Assembly: GCA_026261815.1 (NCBI GenBank)
Contig: JAMPIT010000258.1
Span: forward strand, 14,499,501-14,563,500
DNA: 64,000 bases
Origin: Monarcha castaneiventris obscurior
Taxonomy: Eukaryota; Chordata; Aves; Passeriformes; Monarchidae
Direction of reading: 5' to 3'
The notes under the pieces are model-generated. The model did not search any database and had not been told where the DNA came from. It was given only the letters and a program-made list of their open reading frames with translations. The position numbers were made by a program, and so were the translations under genes. Of the stretch, positions 52,401-64,000 are shown piece by piece (within the stretch, counting starts at the first letter, position 1; each line of letters opens with the position of its first letter).

Positions 52401-53894
52401 CCCAGTGTGTACTTGGTTAATGCTGTTTGCTTTCCTGCAGACCACATTGCCCGAGCCCCTTCACTCCCTACTGTACCTCAGCAACCTGCCACAAGTGGTT
52501 CAGGAAAGGTGGAGGAGATGTCTAGGAAGCTGATAACATGTTCAGACTGTTCGTCAGTCTCTGGAGAGTTCCCACTACTGCCTCTGTTTGGGAATTTCTC
52601 CCATCCTTAGTTTACAAATGATTTAACAAGAAGCATGTGAATACAATGGTGTGTGTTTCGCTTTGCGGTGGTGAAAAAAAAAAAAAGCTGTGACTCAGTG
52701 GGTAAACATGTTGTGGAATTTGCTACAAAAATTATATTTGCCTTAACTGAATACCACAGTGAATACTCATGCCACTAAAAAAATATAAGATGGTTATTGT
52801 TCCAAGGAAAACTGTCCCAAGGGCAGATAAAGTAAAAATGCCAATCTTCCAGGAAAAAATAGCTTCCCTTATTCATGGGCATAATCCAGGAATAGCTGTC
52901 CTTCAACTCCTTCTATCACCCTTTTCTTTTGAATTTTGCTAGTAAGTGGCCTCCAAAAGAAGAGAAAACAGAAAGGAGAAACAAATAAATTTTAAGATGT
53001 AAACAAAGATTTAACTCCCCCATACTTTAGATTTCTTTTGTAGATTTAACTTTTTCAAAAGCATCTCTGCCTTTAATTTTTGTGGCCCAGAGGCTTCCTA
53101 GGATTTGTCCTTTTTAAAAACTCCTCTCCCATTCTCACCACATTGCAAGTCATGGTCTTAGCAGGAAACTGGGACCTGAGTTTGCAGGAGGCAACTTGTG
53201 TGGCTGCACTACTCTTCTTCTGTCACGCAGATTTCCCAGGCAATCAGCGCCCTTGAACACTCCCATCAGAGGAAGCTATTCCAAAGTTTGTGCCTGATGC
53301 CTGAAACAGATTCCAGCCACAACTCTGCCCAGCAGCAGCACTGTGGTGTGGCCAGGACGGTGAGCACAGCCCACTGTTCCAGCTGGTGTATGGAAAGCTT
53401 CCCTAGCACACAAGGTACCCGGTTCATGAGCCCACTGAGTTTTCTTCAGTGCCCCCAATGCCTTGCACTACTGAAAGTAGAAGACTGAGGAAGAAAAAAA
53501 ACATGTAGAGCAAGGAAGCAAGAGAAAAGAAGACAGAAGGGAACAGTGTAAAGACAACAGAGGTGCTTGAAATACTGAGAATTAGCTGGGTTTCGTAAAA
53601 TTTTCACACAGATATGTTAAATCACTAAAGCTAAGGGTTAGCCATTATAATTATCTTCTGCTAGCCCATGGGACTAACTTATTTCAGAGTTATGTGCTCC
53701 CAACAAACCCTACATCCACCTTAAATACCATCTGCAAGGACATAATAAAAATTCACAATGCAAAAAATTGTAAACAAGGGTTAGTAGCACAGTGGTACAG
53801 TAGATTGTCAATAAAAACAATAAAAGTGTGGATACAGATTCGTCTACCTTGTGTGTAACATTATTGCCAGTTACAAGGGAGGGACTCTGTAAAC
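49445..53894 (-). other. DDAH1: Putative DDAH1 3' UTR
   Basis: Sequence downstream of the DDAH1 stop codon with no coding signal on either strand. I recall the mammalian DDAH1 mRNA having a 3' UTR of several kilobases, so much of this stretch is probably transcribed. The far limit is uncertain. Confidence 0.4.
49462..49467 (-). terminator. DDAH1: Candidate DDAH1 polyadenylation signal (AATAAA)
   Basis: TTTATT on the plus strand, read as GGAATAAAGTGTC on the minus strand, would end DDAH1 near 49445 with a 3' UTR of about 4.4 kb. A signal at about 51947-51952 could give a shorter form of about 1.95 kb. The choice is not decidable by eye. Confidence 0.4.

Positions 53895-64000
<10,106 letters not shown>

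Overview
This is vertebrate nuclear DNA, almost certainly from a bird. The genes have GT/AG introns, and three CpG-rich promoter islands stand in AT-rich flanks. There are no prokaryotic operons. The interspersed repeats I recognise are fragments of avian-type CR1 LINEs with the typical 3' end (…CAACTCAGCATATTCTGTG then ATTCTATG). Gene order and orientation, SYDE2 - C1orf52 - BCL10 - DDAH1, all on the minus strand, match the block on human 1p22. From general knowledge this block lies on avian chromosome 8; that placement is inference.

Layout from left to right. 1-16.6 kb: the 5' half of SYDE2 (three coding exons, residues 1-642, ending just inside the RhoGAP domain; the remaining exons lie beyond the left edge). 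16.3-17.2 kb: SYDE2 CpG-island promoter with a 62-bp minisatellite. 17.2-35.6 kb: gene-poor intergenic DNA with a CR1 relic and a 16-G homopolymer. 35.6-37.95 kb: complete C1orf52 (184 codons, three exons, one intron of only 90 bp). 38.4-38.64 kb: CR1 3' end. 39.3-45.6 kb: complete BCL10 (245 codons, three exons), with a regular 26 x 19-bp minisatellite in intron 1 and a duplicated CCAAT/GC-box promoter. 46.3-49.4 kb: intergenic. 49.4-54.6 kb: the last two coding exons and a probable long 3' UTR of DDAH1. 54.6-64 kb: DDAH1 intron 4.

The four genes are neighbours by ancestry, not one pathway. SYDE2 is a C2/RhoGAP regulator, C1orf52 an uncharacterised basic-tailed protein, BCL10 the CARD adaptor linking CARMA proteins to MALT1 and NF-kB, and DDAH1 hydrolyses methylarginines that inhibit nitric oxide synthase. 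I found no previously undescribed gene system. The most unusual content is structural: the two GC-rich minisatellites beside or inside promoter islands, the duplicated BCL10 promoter module, and small perfect inverted repeats. All coordinates were read by hand from splice consensus and homology, without alignment software.
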